Of a stretch of DNA of 64,000 nt, positions 24,161 to 32,266 are shown piece by piece. The notes under the pieces are model-generated. The model saw only the letters and a list, made by a program, of their open reading frames with translations. It was not told the DNA's origin and made no database searches. The translations under genes were made by a program, and so were the position numbers. Where the stretch lies: the NCBI RefSeq assembly GCF_036965045.1, contig NZ_JBALOV010000050.1, positions 1 through 64,000 on the forward strand. The letters run 5' to 3'. The number at the start of each line of letters is the position of its first letter. The stretch's first letter is position 1. The DNA is from Ferdinandcohnia sp036965045. GTDB taxonomy: Bacteria; Bacillota; Bacilli; Bacillales; Bacillaceae_L.

Positions 24161-24248
24161 TTATCTATGGGGATAGTTAAAAACTGTCTCTTGAAGTAGG
24201 TAAAACCCAGTGACAGGAGATGACTTCTCTTTGTTGCTGGGTTTTTTT
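24161..24248 (+). ncRNA. Leader RNA C: paired helix, hairpin and terminator
   Basis: Directly after the stop codon at 24156, TTATCTA (24161-24167) pairs with TAGGTAA (24197-24203) around a GGGG-started hairpin (GGGGATAGTT / AACTGTCTCT). The terminator is AACCCAGTGAC (24204-24214) / GTTGCTGGGTT (24233-24243) plus T7. Compared with leader B the outer helix shows a paired A-U to G-U change and the terminator base changes on both sides, hinting at covariation. It may simply end the upstream transcript, but the layout matches A and B. Confidence 0.5.
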
Positions 24249-24273
24249 ATTTGTTTGAGAGGGGGGCGATGTT

Positions 24274-25266
24274 ATGAAAGCAATTTTGATTAAAGAAGGG
24301 ACAAAAGAATTGTTTATAGGAGATCACGATGCTCCGGTTATTGGAAATGATGATCTGCGTGTAAGAGTGATGGCAACCGCCTTAAATCGGGCTGATCTCT
24401 TGCAGAGAAGGGGAAAATATCCACCTCCTTTAGGTGAGTCAGAAATTCTTGGCCTTGAAATTGCGGGAATAGTGGAGGAAACAGGAAAGAATGTGTCTGG
24501 CATTAAACAGGGTGATCATATATACGCACTTCTTCCGGGAGGAGGATATGCAGAACAGGCAAGGGTTCCTGCTGGTCTTGCTATTCCAATTCCTAATGGT
24601 CTTACGTTTGAGGAAGCAACAGCCATTCCTGAAGCGTTCCTTACGGCATATTTGAATCTTTTTGAACTTGGAAACATGAAAAAGGGTGATTTTATCCTGA
24701 TCCATGCAGCGGCCAGCGGGGTGGGGACTGCAGCTGTGCAGCTTGCACGAGAGGTAGGGGCTATACCGATTGCTACTGCTGGTAGCCGTAAGAAACTCGA
24801 GGTTTGTCAAAGGTTAGGTGCAGAGTACATTATCAATTACCGTGAGGAGTCGTTTTCTGAGAGGGTGCGGGAAATTACTAGTGGTAAGGGTGTAGATATA
24901 ATCCTCGATCCAGTTGGTGCTTCTTATTGGGATGAAAACCTCGAATCCATTTCCCAGGATGGGAGATGGGTTGTAATTGGCGGAATGGGCGGTTACGAAG
25001 TCGAAAAGCTAAACCTACGTACCTTGATGAGGAAAAGAGTATCTCTTATTGGCTCAACGCTTAGATCACGCACCTTGGAGGACAAAATCCGTCTAACAGA
25101 TGCATTCAGAAATTTCGCGGAAAACCGGTTCGGAAATGGAAGGCTATTGCCGGTGATCGATAGGATGTTCAATTGGGAACAGGCAAATGAGGCTCATCTA
25201 TATATGGAACAAAACAAAAATATTGGAAAAATTATTCTAAAAATAAATGAGGGGGAATCGAAGTGA
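24274..25266 (+). CDS. NADPH:quinone oxidoreductase-like MDR protein (PIG3 type)
   Basis: A 330-residue medium-chain dehydrogenase/reductase without the structural-zinc cysteines. The N-terminal ALNRADLLQRRGKYPPPLG is the PIG3/quinone oxidoreductase signature. The Rossmann motif is HAAASGVGTAAVQLAREVG (about residue 148), followed by TAGSRKKLEVCQRLGA. It should use NADPH to reduce a quinone or an alpha,beta-unsaturated carbonyl. The stop overlaps the GTG start of the amidohydrolase (GTGA), so the two are coupled. Expression may be governed by leader C. Confidence 0.9.
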   Translation: MKAILIKEGTKELFIGDHDAPVIGNDDLRVRVMATALNRADLLQRRGKYPPPLGESEILGLEIAGIVEETGKNVSGIKQGDHIYALLPGGGYAEQARVPAGLAIPIPNGLTFEEATAIPEAFLTAYLNLFELGNMKKGDFILIHAAASGVGTAAVQLAREVGAIPIATAGSRKKLEVCQRLGAEYIINYREESFSERVREITSGKGVDIILDPVGASYWDENLESISQDGRWVVIGGMGGYEVEKLNLRTLMRKRVSLIGSTLRSRTLEDKIRLTDAFRNFAENRFGNGRLLPVIDRMFNWEQANEAHLYMEQNKNIGKIILKINEGESK

Positions 25267-26351
25267 AAATCGATTTAGAAGTGAACAAAAAGAAAAATGA
25301 AAATAGTACATTAAAGGGTGTCATCGATACAGACGTCCATCATGAGATTAAATCGACAAGAGATCTTCTTCCATACCTTTCAGACCACTGGAAAAGATAC
25401 ATTCGGGATTATGGATGGGTTCCTGAAAGAAGTATTCCATTTAATCAAATTAGGAAAGAGACCAAATACAGAATGGATACAAGGCCGAGTGACGGGTCAA
25501 CGCCAGGATCAGATTATAACCTTTTGAAAGAACAGCTCCTTGATAAACACAATATGACCTATGCGGTGTTAACAGGTTGGTTCTATGAGGCAAGTGTAGC
25601 AAAGGGCTGGTACGAGTTTGCTGCAGCAAGGGCTTCTGCATATAACGACTATACTATCGAGAAATGGTTATCAAAAGATAAACGATTATTAGGTAGCATC
25701 ACGATTCCACAGGACCCTGTCGCTGCAGTAAGGGAAATCGAGCGGGTTGCTGATCACCCACAAATGGTCCAAGTTATGTTGCCGATAGCTGATTTTGCTT
25801 GGGGAGATCCAATGTACCATCCAATTTTTGAGGCTGCGAACAGACATGGTTTAAAGATTGCCATGCACCTCTCAGCATCAATAACGGCTCAGGGTGGTGA
25901 TTTTCTTCGATATTATGTGGCATGGCGCTCTGTACATCCACAATCATACATGACCCAGACTATCTCCCTAATTACAAATGGAGTGTTTGACAAATTCCCA
26001 GAGCTTCAGGTGGCCTTAGTAGAGGGGGGCTTTGAGTGGGTACCATTTATGATGCACAGGATGGATTCTGCTTATAAAGCACTAAGGGCTGAAACTCCTT
26101 GGGTTAAGAGAATGCCAAGCGAATACTTCCGTGATAATATGAGGTTCACAACACAGCCATGGGATGATTTAACCCCAAGGGAATTCATGAACATTATTGA
26201 TATGATGGGCTCAGAAGACATGATTATGTTTGCTTCCGACTATCCTCATTGGGACTTTGATCCACCTGAAAGGACGATACCAGGTGGAGTACCTGAAACA
26301 CTTAAGAATAAAATCTTGTTCGAGAACGCTCGTAATTTTTACAAGCTATAG
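25263..26351 (+). CDS. Amidohydrolase family protein (ACMSD-like)
   Basis: A 362-residue metal-dependent enzyme of the amidohydrolase-2 family. The N-terminal DTDVHHEI is the D-x-H metal motif. Further ligands are likely in IAMHLSAS (about residue 200) and in ASDYPHWDFDPPE near the C-terminus, with VEGGFEWVPFMMHRMD between them. Relatives include 2-amino-3-carboxymuconate semialdehyde decarboxylase and 2-pyrone-4,6-dicarboxylate lactonase, so decarboxylation or ring hydrolysis is plausible. It overlaps the MDR gene and precedes the Rieske gene, implying a joint pathway. Confidence 0.87.
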   Translation: MKIDLEVNKKKNENSTLKGVIDTDVHHEIKSTRDLLPYLSDHWKRYIRDYGWVPERSIPFNQIRKETKYRMDTRPSDGSTPGSDYNLLKEQLLDKHNMTYAVLTGWFYEASVAKGWYEFAAARASAYNDYTIEKWLSKDKRLLGSITIPQDPVAAVREIERVADHPQMVQVMLPIADFAWGDPMYHPIFEAANRHGLKIAMHLSASITAQGGDFLRYYVAWRSVHPQSYMTQTISLITNGVFDKFPELQVALVEGGFEWVPFMMHRMDSAYKALRAETPWVKRMPSEYFRDNMRFTTQPWDDLTPREFMNIIDMMGSEDMIMFASDYPHWDFDPPERTIPGGVPETLKNKILFENARNFYKL

Positions 26352-26374
26352 GGTAAGAAGGGAGGATGCTGAAG

Positions 26375-26728
26375 ATGAAATACCAGGTATGCAGTATAGA
26401 TGAACTTGAGAAGAACGGAAAGTTTCCATTTACGATAAATGGAAAAGGAATTGTCCTTGTCCAATCAGAGGATGGAGGAGTATATGCTCTACGTGATGTT
26501 TGCCCTCATAAAGGGCCTTGCCTTTCTGATGGGATGTTAGACAAAGGATGCTCATCAAATGAAGTAGGAGAATATATCTTCGAAAAGGAAAAAGAAGTAT
26601 TACGATGTCCTTGGCATAGTTGGGAGTTTGATATTAAGACAGGTAAATCGCTTTTTGCCCCGGATAAAATTAAGGTAAAAACATACGAGGTATTAGTTGA
26701 AAATGGTTTGGTTTTTATTAATGCATAA
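26375..26728 (+). CDS. Rieske [2Fe-2S] ferredoxin
   Basis: A 117-residue protein with both halves of the Rieske cluster motif: CPHKGPCLSDG (Cys-X-His) and CPWHSWEFDI (Cys-X2-His). The segment between them is longer than usual (about 40 residues). There is no oxygenase catalytic domain, so it is an electron carrier. The ATG at 26375 is nine bases from GGGAGG; the ATG at 26366 touches that site. No oxygenase large subunit is seen nearby, so its partner is unknown. Confidence 0.9.
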   Translation: MKYQVCSIDELEKNGKFPFTINGKGIVLVQSEDGGVYALRDVCPHKGPCLSDGMLDKGCSSNEVGEYIFEKEKEVLRCPWHSWEFDIKTGKSLFAPDKIKVKTYEVLVENGLVFINA

Positions 26729-26780
26729 GTGGGGCAGTAATTTACTGCCCTTGTAATCTGTATAGAAAGAAGGATAAAAT

Positions 26781-27830
26781 ATGGAGTTTAAAGTCTCAAC
26801 ACTCAATGAATTTTCGAACAATATCTTAATGAAGGCGGGGGTACCCTTCTTTGAGGCCGATATAATTACTAGAACAATGATTGAAGCGGATTCTAGGGGG
26901 ATACACAGTCATGGCCTTATGAGACTTCCTATATATATTGAACGGATGCAGAAAGGTTTCATCAGAAAAGAGTCCAAAATTACTGTGGAAAAAGAAAACA
27001 AAGGAACTGCCGTCATTAACGGACATTTTTCAGCTGGCCAGGTAGTCGCAACAAAAGCCATGGATATGTCTATCGAAAAAGCAAATGAATACGGAATTGC
27101 TGCCGTGTCAGTTAAAAACTCGAACCATTTCGGAATTGCCGCTCATTATGCATTGAAGGCTGCTGAAAAAGATATGATTGCTATTGTTATGAGCAATACT
27201 GCCCCTTTAATGCCACCTACTGGGGGTGCTGAAAAGGTCTTAGGAAACAATCCTCTAGCTATAGCAGCACCATCGAGTGGAAATAATCCACTCCTTTTAG
27301 ACATGGCCCTATCAAATGTGGCACTTGGAAAAGTCTTGTTTGCTAAAAATAATGGAATCGAAATCCCTGAAGGATGGGGTACCGATAGAAGCGGCATTCC
27401 GACAACGGACCCTGCGTCTGTCCTCGATGGAGGGTTTATCCTACCAGTAGGAGGACCTAAAGGATTTGGCTTGGCACTAATGGTAGAACTGTTAACTGGA
27501 GTCTTGTCAGGTGGTGATTTTTCAAAGATGATTCCAAGTATGTATGATACTACTAAAAAACAAAGCATTTCGCATTTAATGATTGCAATAAATATCTCAT
27601 CATTCATGGATGTGAACACATTTAAAGACTTAAGTGAAACACTAGGATCATATGTGAAAAATGCTGTAAAGGCCCCAGGAGTTTCCCAACTGTATCTCCC
27701 TGGAGAAATTGAGTTTGGTATCGAAGAAAACCGGTTAAAATCAGGAATACCTATATCAGATGGTGTACTAGAGGATTTAGCAACATTGGCTAATACAATG
27801 AATTTAACACCTTTAACTGAAGTAATATAA
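26781..27830 (+). CDS. Ldh family (malate/L-lactate/sulfolactate-type) dehydrogenase
   Basis: A 349-residue NAD(P)-dependent dehydrogenase of the LDH2/MDH2 family, unrelated to classical Rossmann LDHs. Signatures: ADSRGIHSHGLMRLPIY (catalytic His), VSVKNSNHFGIAAHYA, NTAPLMPPTGGAEKVLGNNP and GGPKGFGLALMVELLTGVL. Relatives oxidise malate, L-lactate, ureidoglycolate or (R)-sulfolactate. With the D-2-hydroxyacid-type dehydrogenase at 16744 the island holds two unrelated hydroxyacid dehydrogenases, a pairing known from stereo-inversion pathways. Confidence 0.92.
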   Translation: MEFKVSTLNEFSNNILMKAGVPFFEADIITRTMIEADSRGIHSHGLMRLPIYIERMQKGFIRKESKITVEKENKGTAVINGHFSAGQVVATKAMDMSIEKANEYGIAAVSVKNSNHFGIAAHYALKAAEKDMIAIVMSNTAPLMPPTGGAEKVLGNNPLAIAAPSSGNNPLLLDMALSNVALGKVLFAKNNGIEIPEGWGTDRSGIPTTDPASVLDGGFILPVGGPKGFGLALMVELLTGVLSGGDFSKMIPSMYDTTKKQSISHLMIAINISSFMDVNTFKDLSETLGSYVKNAVKAPGVSQLYLPGEIEFGIEENRLKSGIPISDGVLEDLATLANTMNLTPLTEVI

Positions 27831-27905
27831 TAAAATTAATAAAATTAATATGGACGACAATGAAACGAAATCTAGCATCAATCGCAATTCGTATATAAAA
27901 TTTTT

Positions 27906-27930
27906 GAGTCACTTAGGTGACTCTTTTTTA
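27906..27930 (+). terminator. Terminator of the catabolic island
   Basis: GAGTCAC (27906-27912) and GTGACTC (27917-27923) form a perfect stem with a four-base loop, followed by a T run. Confidence 0.85.
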
Positions 27931-27972
27931 GTTAGAAGTGAGAAAGGGAACTTGAAAGTCCCTGCTTTCTAG

Positions 27973-28276
27973 TTAATAGGGGTTGGTGGTACTCCAGAGG
28001 CATTGGAAGCACGTTACATTCCAGTTTTTAGGGGAGTGGTGATACTCTAGGTGCGTTGTAGTAACAATAGATTCCAGTTATTAGGAAAGTGGTAGCGGTC
28101 CAGAGGCGTTGGAATGACACCACACTCCAGTTATTAGGAGATTGATGATAATCCAGTAGTGTTGAAGTAAAATACATATCCAAAAATTCGAGTTTATTGG
28201 TCTTCACCAGCTATAGAAGGATACTACATTCAGAAATTAGCAGGATGGGTGCGTCCAAACACTCAGAATCCATCAG
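27973..28276. repeat. Degenerate tandem array, about 53-bp unit, five to six copies
   Basis: Units begin near 27973, 28027, 28080, 28133, 28189 and 28239. Units 2 and 3 are both exactly 53 bases. Landmarks repeat in order: ATTAGG, GTGGTGATACTCCAG, GCGTTGGAA and CTCCAGTT. Similarity decays toward the right. The period is not a multiple of three and stops occur in all frames, so it is not coding. It fills the gap between the island and pflB. Confidence 0.7.
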
Positions 28277-28390
28277 CCACCCTCGTCCCTAGGACACTGA
28301 ACTAGAAGTAGGCAAGTACCATTTTTTCTACTACACTACTTTTGACTAAATTTTGATGAAATTATGGCAAAAATAGTAACTTCTTTAATA

Positions 28391-28440
28391 TGTGAAATAT
28401 TTCACATGACAATACCTCCTGCTCGTTGTATGATGATGGT
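28391..28440 (+). promoter_or_regulatory. pflB promoter with Fnr box at -41.5
   Basis: TGTGAAATATTTCACA (28391-28406) is a perfect palindrome matching TGTGA-N6-TCACA. A -10 TATGAT lies at 28429-28434, predicting a start near 28440. The box centre (28398.5) is then at -41.5, the class II activator position. Rex can bind similar sequences, but this one lacks the outer T...A bases. Confidence 0.7.
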
Positions 28441-28466
28441 GTAAGGAAGTTTGTTCAGTAGTGAGC

Positions 28467-28499
28467 AATCGAAAGCCAATCGAAAGCTAATCGAAAGCA
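28467..28499. repeat. Three tandem 11-bp repeats in the pflB leader
   Basis: AATCGAAAGCC, AATCGAAAGCT and AATCGAAAGCA follow each other without gaps in the untranslated leader of pflB, about 27 bases past the predicted start of transcription. Confidence 0.85.
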
Positions 28500-28576
28500 G
28501 TTCAAAAACTATTCATAAACAAACAAATCCTTAATCAAAAGCAGATGAAAAAACCTTGTAATGGAGGTAATTGATA

Positions 28577-30805
28577 ATGAAAGCATGGACTGGTTTTAAA
28601 GAAGGAAAATGGCAAAAGGAAATTAATGTACGAGATTTCATTTTAGAGAATTTTACACCATATAGTGGCGATGATCGATTTTTAGAAGGACCAACTGAAG
28701 CGACAAATGCGCTTTGGGAGCAGGTCATGGAATTAACAAAACAGGAACGTGACAATGGTGGAGTACTGGATATGGATACAAAAATTGTATCTACGATCAC
28801 TTCACATGGGCCTGGTTACCTTAATCAGGAAAAGGAAAAAGTGGTTGGTGTTCAAACAGATAAGCCATTTAAACGCTCTCTTCAACCGTTTGGTGGAATT
28901 AGAATGGCGGTTGATTCTGCAAAATCCTATGGCTTTGAAATTGACGAAGAGATTATAAAAATCTTTACTGAGTATCGTAAAACACATAACCAAGGTGTGT
29001 TCGATGCGTATACACCGGAAATGAGGCTTGCAAGAAAAGCGGGAATCATCACAGGACTTCCTGATGCATACGGTCGCGGAAGAATCATTGGCGATTATCG
29101 AAGAGTGGCGTTATACGGTGTTTACCGCCTTATCGAAGACAAGAAAAAAGATCTTCTTGAAACCGGAAATGGTGCCATGAGCGATGACATTATTCGTGAC
29201 AGGGAGGAGCTTTCAGAGCAAATTCGTGCCCTTCAGGAATTAAAAGAGTTAGCCATTTCTTATGGCTATGACATTTCGGAACCAGCTACTAATGCGAAAG
29301 AGGCATTTCAATGGCTATACTTTGCCTATTTAGCTGCGATAAAAGAACAAAATGGAGCAGCGATGAGTTTAGGACGTGTATCCACGTTCCTAGATATCTA
29401 TATCGAACGAGATCTGGCAAACGGAATTCTATCTGAGCAAGAAGCACAAGAAATAGTCGACCATTTTGTAATGAAACTACGGCTTGTGAAGTTTGCGAGA
29501 ACACCAGATTACAATGAACTATTTAGTGGAGACCCAACCTGGGTAACAGAATCACTTGCAGGTGTAGCACTTGATGGCCGCCCACTAGTGACGAAAAGCT
29601 CTTTCCGTTTCTTGCATACACTAGATAATCTCGGACCTGCACCAGAGCCTAACCTAACCGTTCTCTGGTCTGTGAAACTGCCGGAAAACTACAAGAAGTA
29701 CTGTGCGAAAATGTCGATTAAAACAAGCTCTATCCAATATGAAAATGACGATATCATGCGTGAAACGTATGGAGATGATTATGGTATCGCATGCTGTGTA
29801 TCCGCAATGGCAATCGGAAAACAAATGCAATTTTTCGGAGCTAGAGCGAACCTTGCGAAAGCATTATTATATGCTATAAATGGTGGAATCGATGAAAAGC
29901 TAAAAATTCAAGTGGGCCCAAGCTACTCACCAATTACTTCAGAGTATTTGGACTATGAAGAAGTTCTTCAAAAATATGATGTCGTGCTTGAATGGCTTGC
30001 AGGACTTTATGTGAACACATTAAATGTCATTCACTATATGCATGATAAATACAGCTATGAGCGTTTGGAAATGGCGCTTCATGACCGTGAAATTTTACGC
30101 ACCATGGCATGTGGAATTGCAGGGCTATCTGTTGTGGCCGATTCTCTCAGTGCAATCAAACATGCAAAGGTCAAAACAATCCGTGATGAAAATGGCATTG
30201 TCGTAGATTACGAGATTGAAGGGGATTTCCCTAAATACGGTAACAATGATGACCGAGTTGATGATATCGCGGTTGAGCTTGTGAAACGTTTTATGAATAA
30301 GATTAAAAAGCATAATACCTATCGTAACTCTGTTCACACTCAATCTATTTTAACGATCACATCAAATGTCGTGTATGGGAAAAAGACAGGCAACACACCC
30401 GATGGTCGTAAAGCTGGGGAACCGTTTGCACCAGGTGCAAACCCACTCCATGGTCGTGACACAAAGGGTACACTTGCTTCCTTGAGTTCTGTTGCGAAGC
30501 TGCCATATGAATACGCATTAGATGGAATCTCAAATACCTTCTCTATCGTTCCAAAAGCGCTAGGAAGAGAGGAAGAAGCAAGAATTAGCAATCTAGCAGG
30601 CTTGCTTGATGGGTATGCCATGAAAAAAGGACATCATTTAAATGTGAACGTCTTTGACCGCGAAACATTAATAGACGCGATGGAACATCCTGAGCTTTAC
30701 CCGCAATTAACAATCCGTGTTTCAGGATACGCCGTGAATTTTATCAAACTAACAAGAGAACAACAAATTGACGTGATTAACCGAACATTCCACGAAAGTA
30801 TGTAG
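28577..30805 (+). CDS. pflB: Formate acetyltransferase (pyruvate formate-lyase)
   Basis: A 742-residue glycyl-radical enzyme converting pyruvate and CoA to acetyl-CoA and formate in anaerobic metabolism. The adjacent catalytic cysteines are in YGIACCVSAMA. The radical glycine is in RVSGYAVNFIKL near the C-terminus. The substrate region FGGIRMAVDSAKSYG is also present. Start: the ATG at 28577, nine bases from GGAGG, rather than the in-frame TTG at 28571. pflA follows after 20 bases. The Fnr box upstream predicts induction without oxygen. Confidence 0.97.
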   Translation: MKAWTGFKEGKWQKEINVRDFILENFTPYSGDDRFLEGPTEATNALWEQVMELTKQERDNGGVLDMDTKIVSTITSHGPGYLNQEKEKVVGVQTDKPFKRSLQPFGGIRMAVDSAKSYGFEIDEEIIKIFTEYRKTHNQGVFDAYTPEMRLARKAGIITGLPDAYGRGRIIGDYRRVALYGVYRLIEDKKKDLLETGNGAMSDDIIRDREELSEQIRALQELKELAISYGYDISEPATNAKEAFQWLYFAYLAAIKEQNGAAMSLGRVSTFLDIYIERDLANGILSEQEAQEIVDHFVMKLRLVKFARTPDYNELFSGDPTWVTESLAGVALDGRPLVTKSSFRFLHTLDNLGPAPEPNLTVLWSVKLPENYKKYCAKMSIKTSSIQYENDDIMRETYGDDYGIACCVSAMAIGKQMQFFGARANLAKALLYAINGGIDEKLKIQVGPSYSPITSEYLDYEEVLQKYDVVLEWLAGLYVNTLNVIHYMHDKYSYERLEMALHDREILRTMACGIAGLSVVADSLSAIKHAKVKTIRDENGIVVDYEIEGDFPKYGNNDDRVDDIAVELVKRFMNKIKKHNTYRNSVHTQSILTITSNVVYGKKTGNTPDGRKAGEPFAPGANPLHGRDTKGTLASLSSVAKLPYEYALDGISNTFSIVPKALGREEEARISNLAGLLDGYAMKKGHHLNVNVFDRETLIDAMEHPELYPQLTIRVSGYAVNFIKLTREQQIDVINRTFHESM

Positions 30806-30825
30806 GATTAAGGAGGACGAAAAGC

Positions 30826-31554
30826 ATGAACGGACGCATTCATTCCATAGAAACATGTGGAACAGTAGATGGACCAGGACTACGTTATGTTATTTTCACA
30901 CAGGGGTGTTTGCTCCGTTGCCAGTTCTGTCATAACCCTGATACCTGGAAGTTAAATAGGGGAAAGGAAATGAGTGTTTCAGAGATTATCTATGATATCA
31001 AAACATATCTTCCTTTTTTCCAAGCTTCAGGTGGAGGAGTGACCGTTAGTGGTGGTGAACCCTTGCTGCAACTCGACTTTTTAATCGAATTTTTTAAAGA
31101 GTGCAAGAAGCTTGGGATTCATACTACAATTGACAGCTCTGGCGGTTGCTTTACTCGTTCTCCGCAATTCATGGAGCGCTTAGAGAAATTGCTTCCGCTA
31201 ACCGATTTGATCTTACTTGATATAAAAGAGATCGATCCCGTGAAGCATAAAGAATTAACAGGCTTAAGCAATGAGCATATACTTGATTTTGCTCAGTATT
31301 TATCAGATAAAAACGTTCCGGTTTGGATTCGCCATGTGTTAGTTCCAACCATTAGCGATAATGATGAGGATCTTACCAAACTATCAATGTTTATAAAATC
31401 CTTGAATAATGTGAAAAAGATCGAGGTTCTCCCGTATCATAAGCTCGGAATTTACAAATGGGAAAGCCTTGGCCTTGAATACAAACTCAAAGATGTAGAG
31501 CCCCCAACCGATGAGCGAGTTGAAAACGCAGAAAGAATATTAATAGGATCATAA
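30826..31554 (+). CDS. pflA: Pyruvate formate-lyase activating enzyme
   Basis: A 242-residue radical SAM enzyme that installs the glycyl radical on PflB. The cluster motif is CLLRCQFCHNPD (CxxxCxxC) at about residues 29-36, followed by the SAM-binding GGGVTVSGGEPLLQ. Later motifs DLILLDIKEIDP and RHVLVPTISDND are typical of PFL activases. It follows pflB after 20 bases with its own AGGAGG site, and a strong terminator ends the operon. Confidence 0.96.
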   Translation: MNGRIHSIETCGTVDGPGLRYVIFTQGCLLRCQFCHNPDTWKLNRGKEMSVSEIIYDIKTYLPFFQASGGGVTVSGGEPLLQLDFLIEFFKECKKLGIHTTIDSSGGCFTRSPQFMERLEKLLPLTDLILLDIKEIDPVKHKELTGLSNEHILDFAQYLSDKNVPVWIRHVLVPTISDNDEDLTKLSMFIKSLNNVKKIEVLPYHKLGIYKWESLGLEYKLKDVEPPTDERVENAERILIGS

Positions 31555-31560
31555 AGTAGA

Positions 31561-31599
31561 GAGCATGAAATCACTCGTCTGAATTTCATGCTCTTTTTT
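31561..31599 (+). terminator. Terminator of pflBA
   Basis: GAGCATGAAAT and ATTTCATGCTC form a perfect 11-bp stem followed by TTTTTT. Confidence 0.9.
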
Positions 31600-31741
31600 G
31601 TGTCAACGACTACCTCTGTCCAAGAGAAGGAATTACAGTACTAAGAACGAATTGTAGAGAGGAGAAAAGATTTAATAAAAATTGAAACATTATTGGAGTT
31701 GAAACGACTTATTCTTGATTGGGGGCGAGGCATTGGAGAAT

Positions 31742-32266
31742 ATGTCATTCGAGATAGAAAAAATCTACGACACGTATTACCGGGATGTATATCATTTTGC
31801 GCTGTATTATACAAACAACCGCCAAGAAGCGGAAGACATCACACAAGAAACCTTTATTAAAATCATGAGAAACATTGGTAATCTAAAAAATCCAGAACGA
31901 ATGAAAACATGGATTTTCTCAATCGTAAAGCATACGGCAATTGACCTAAAACGAAAACAAAGGTTTGTTCAATTCCTGCCGGATTGGATTTATGAAAAAG
32001 AATCTGGAGAAGCGACACCTGAAAACAAAGCCATCCAAAAGAATGAGTGGGAGGAACTACAAGAAGCACTCATAAAACTAAAGCCACTCTATCGGTCCAT
32101 CATCATTTTAAGGGGATTAAAAGAGCTTTCTGTTAAAGAAACGGCTGAAATTATGGGATGCAGTGAAAGCAAAGTGCGCGTTGACTACCATAGAGCCATA
32201 CAACAAATGAAAAAGCATGTTCAAGTACTTGAGGAAGGGTGGGGATTCAATGAACAATCGAAATGA
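31742..32266 (+). CDS. ECF-type RNA polymerase sigma factor
   Basis: About 174 residues. Region 2 includes YRDVYHFALYYTNNRQEAEDITQETFIKIM and TWIFSIVKHTAIDLKRK. Region 4 is LKPLYRSIIILRGLKELSVKETAEIMGCSESKVRVDYHRA. There is no sigma-3 domain, so it is an extracytoplasmic-function sigma factor. The start is ambiguous: ATG at 31742, or TTG at 31733 with better spacing from GGGGGCGAGG. The last 17 bases overlap the next gene, which encodes a one-helix membrane protein, the usual sigma/anti-sigma pair. Which envelope stress it answers is unknown. Confidence 0.9.
   Translation: MSFEIEKIYDTYYRDVYHFALYYTNNRQEAEDITQETFIKIMRNIGNLKNPERMKTWIFSIVKHTAIDLKRKQRFVQFLPDWIYEKESGEATPENKAIQKNEWEELQEALIKLKPLYRSIIILRGLKELSVKETAEIMGCSESKVRVDYHRAIQQMKKHVQVLEEGWGFNEQSK

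Noticed and set aside
27973..28276. CRISPR array in the repeat region before pflB
   Set aside because: The repeats are degenerate along their whole length with no constant repeat/variable spacer pattern, and no cas gene is present.
28391..28406. Rex box before pflB
   Set aside because: The outer T and A of the Rex consensus are missing, while the Fnr consensus and the -41.5 spacing fit fully.
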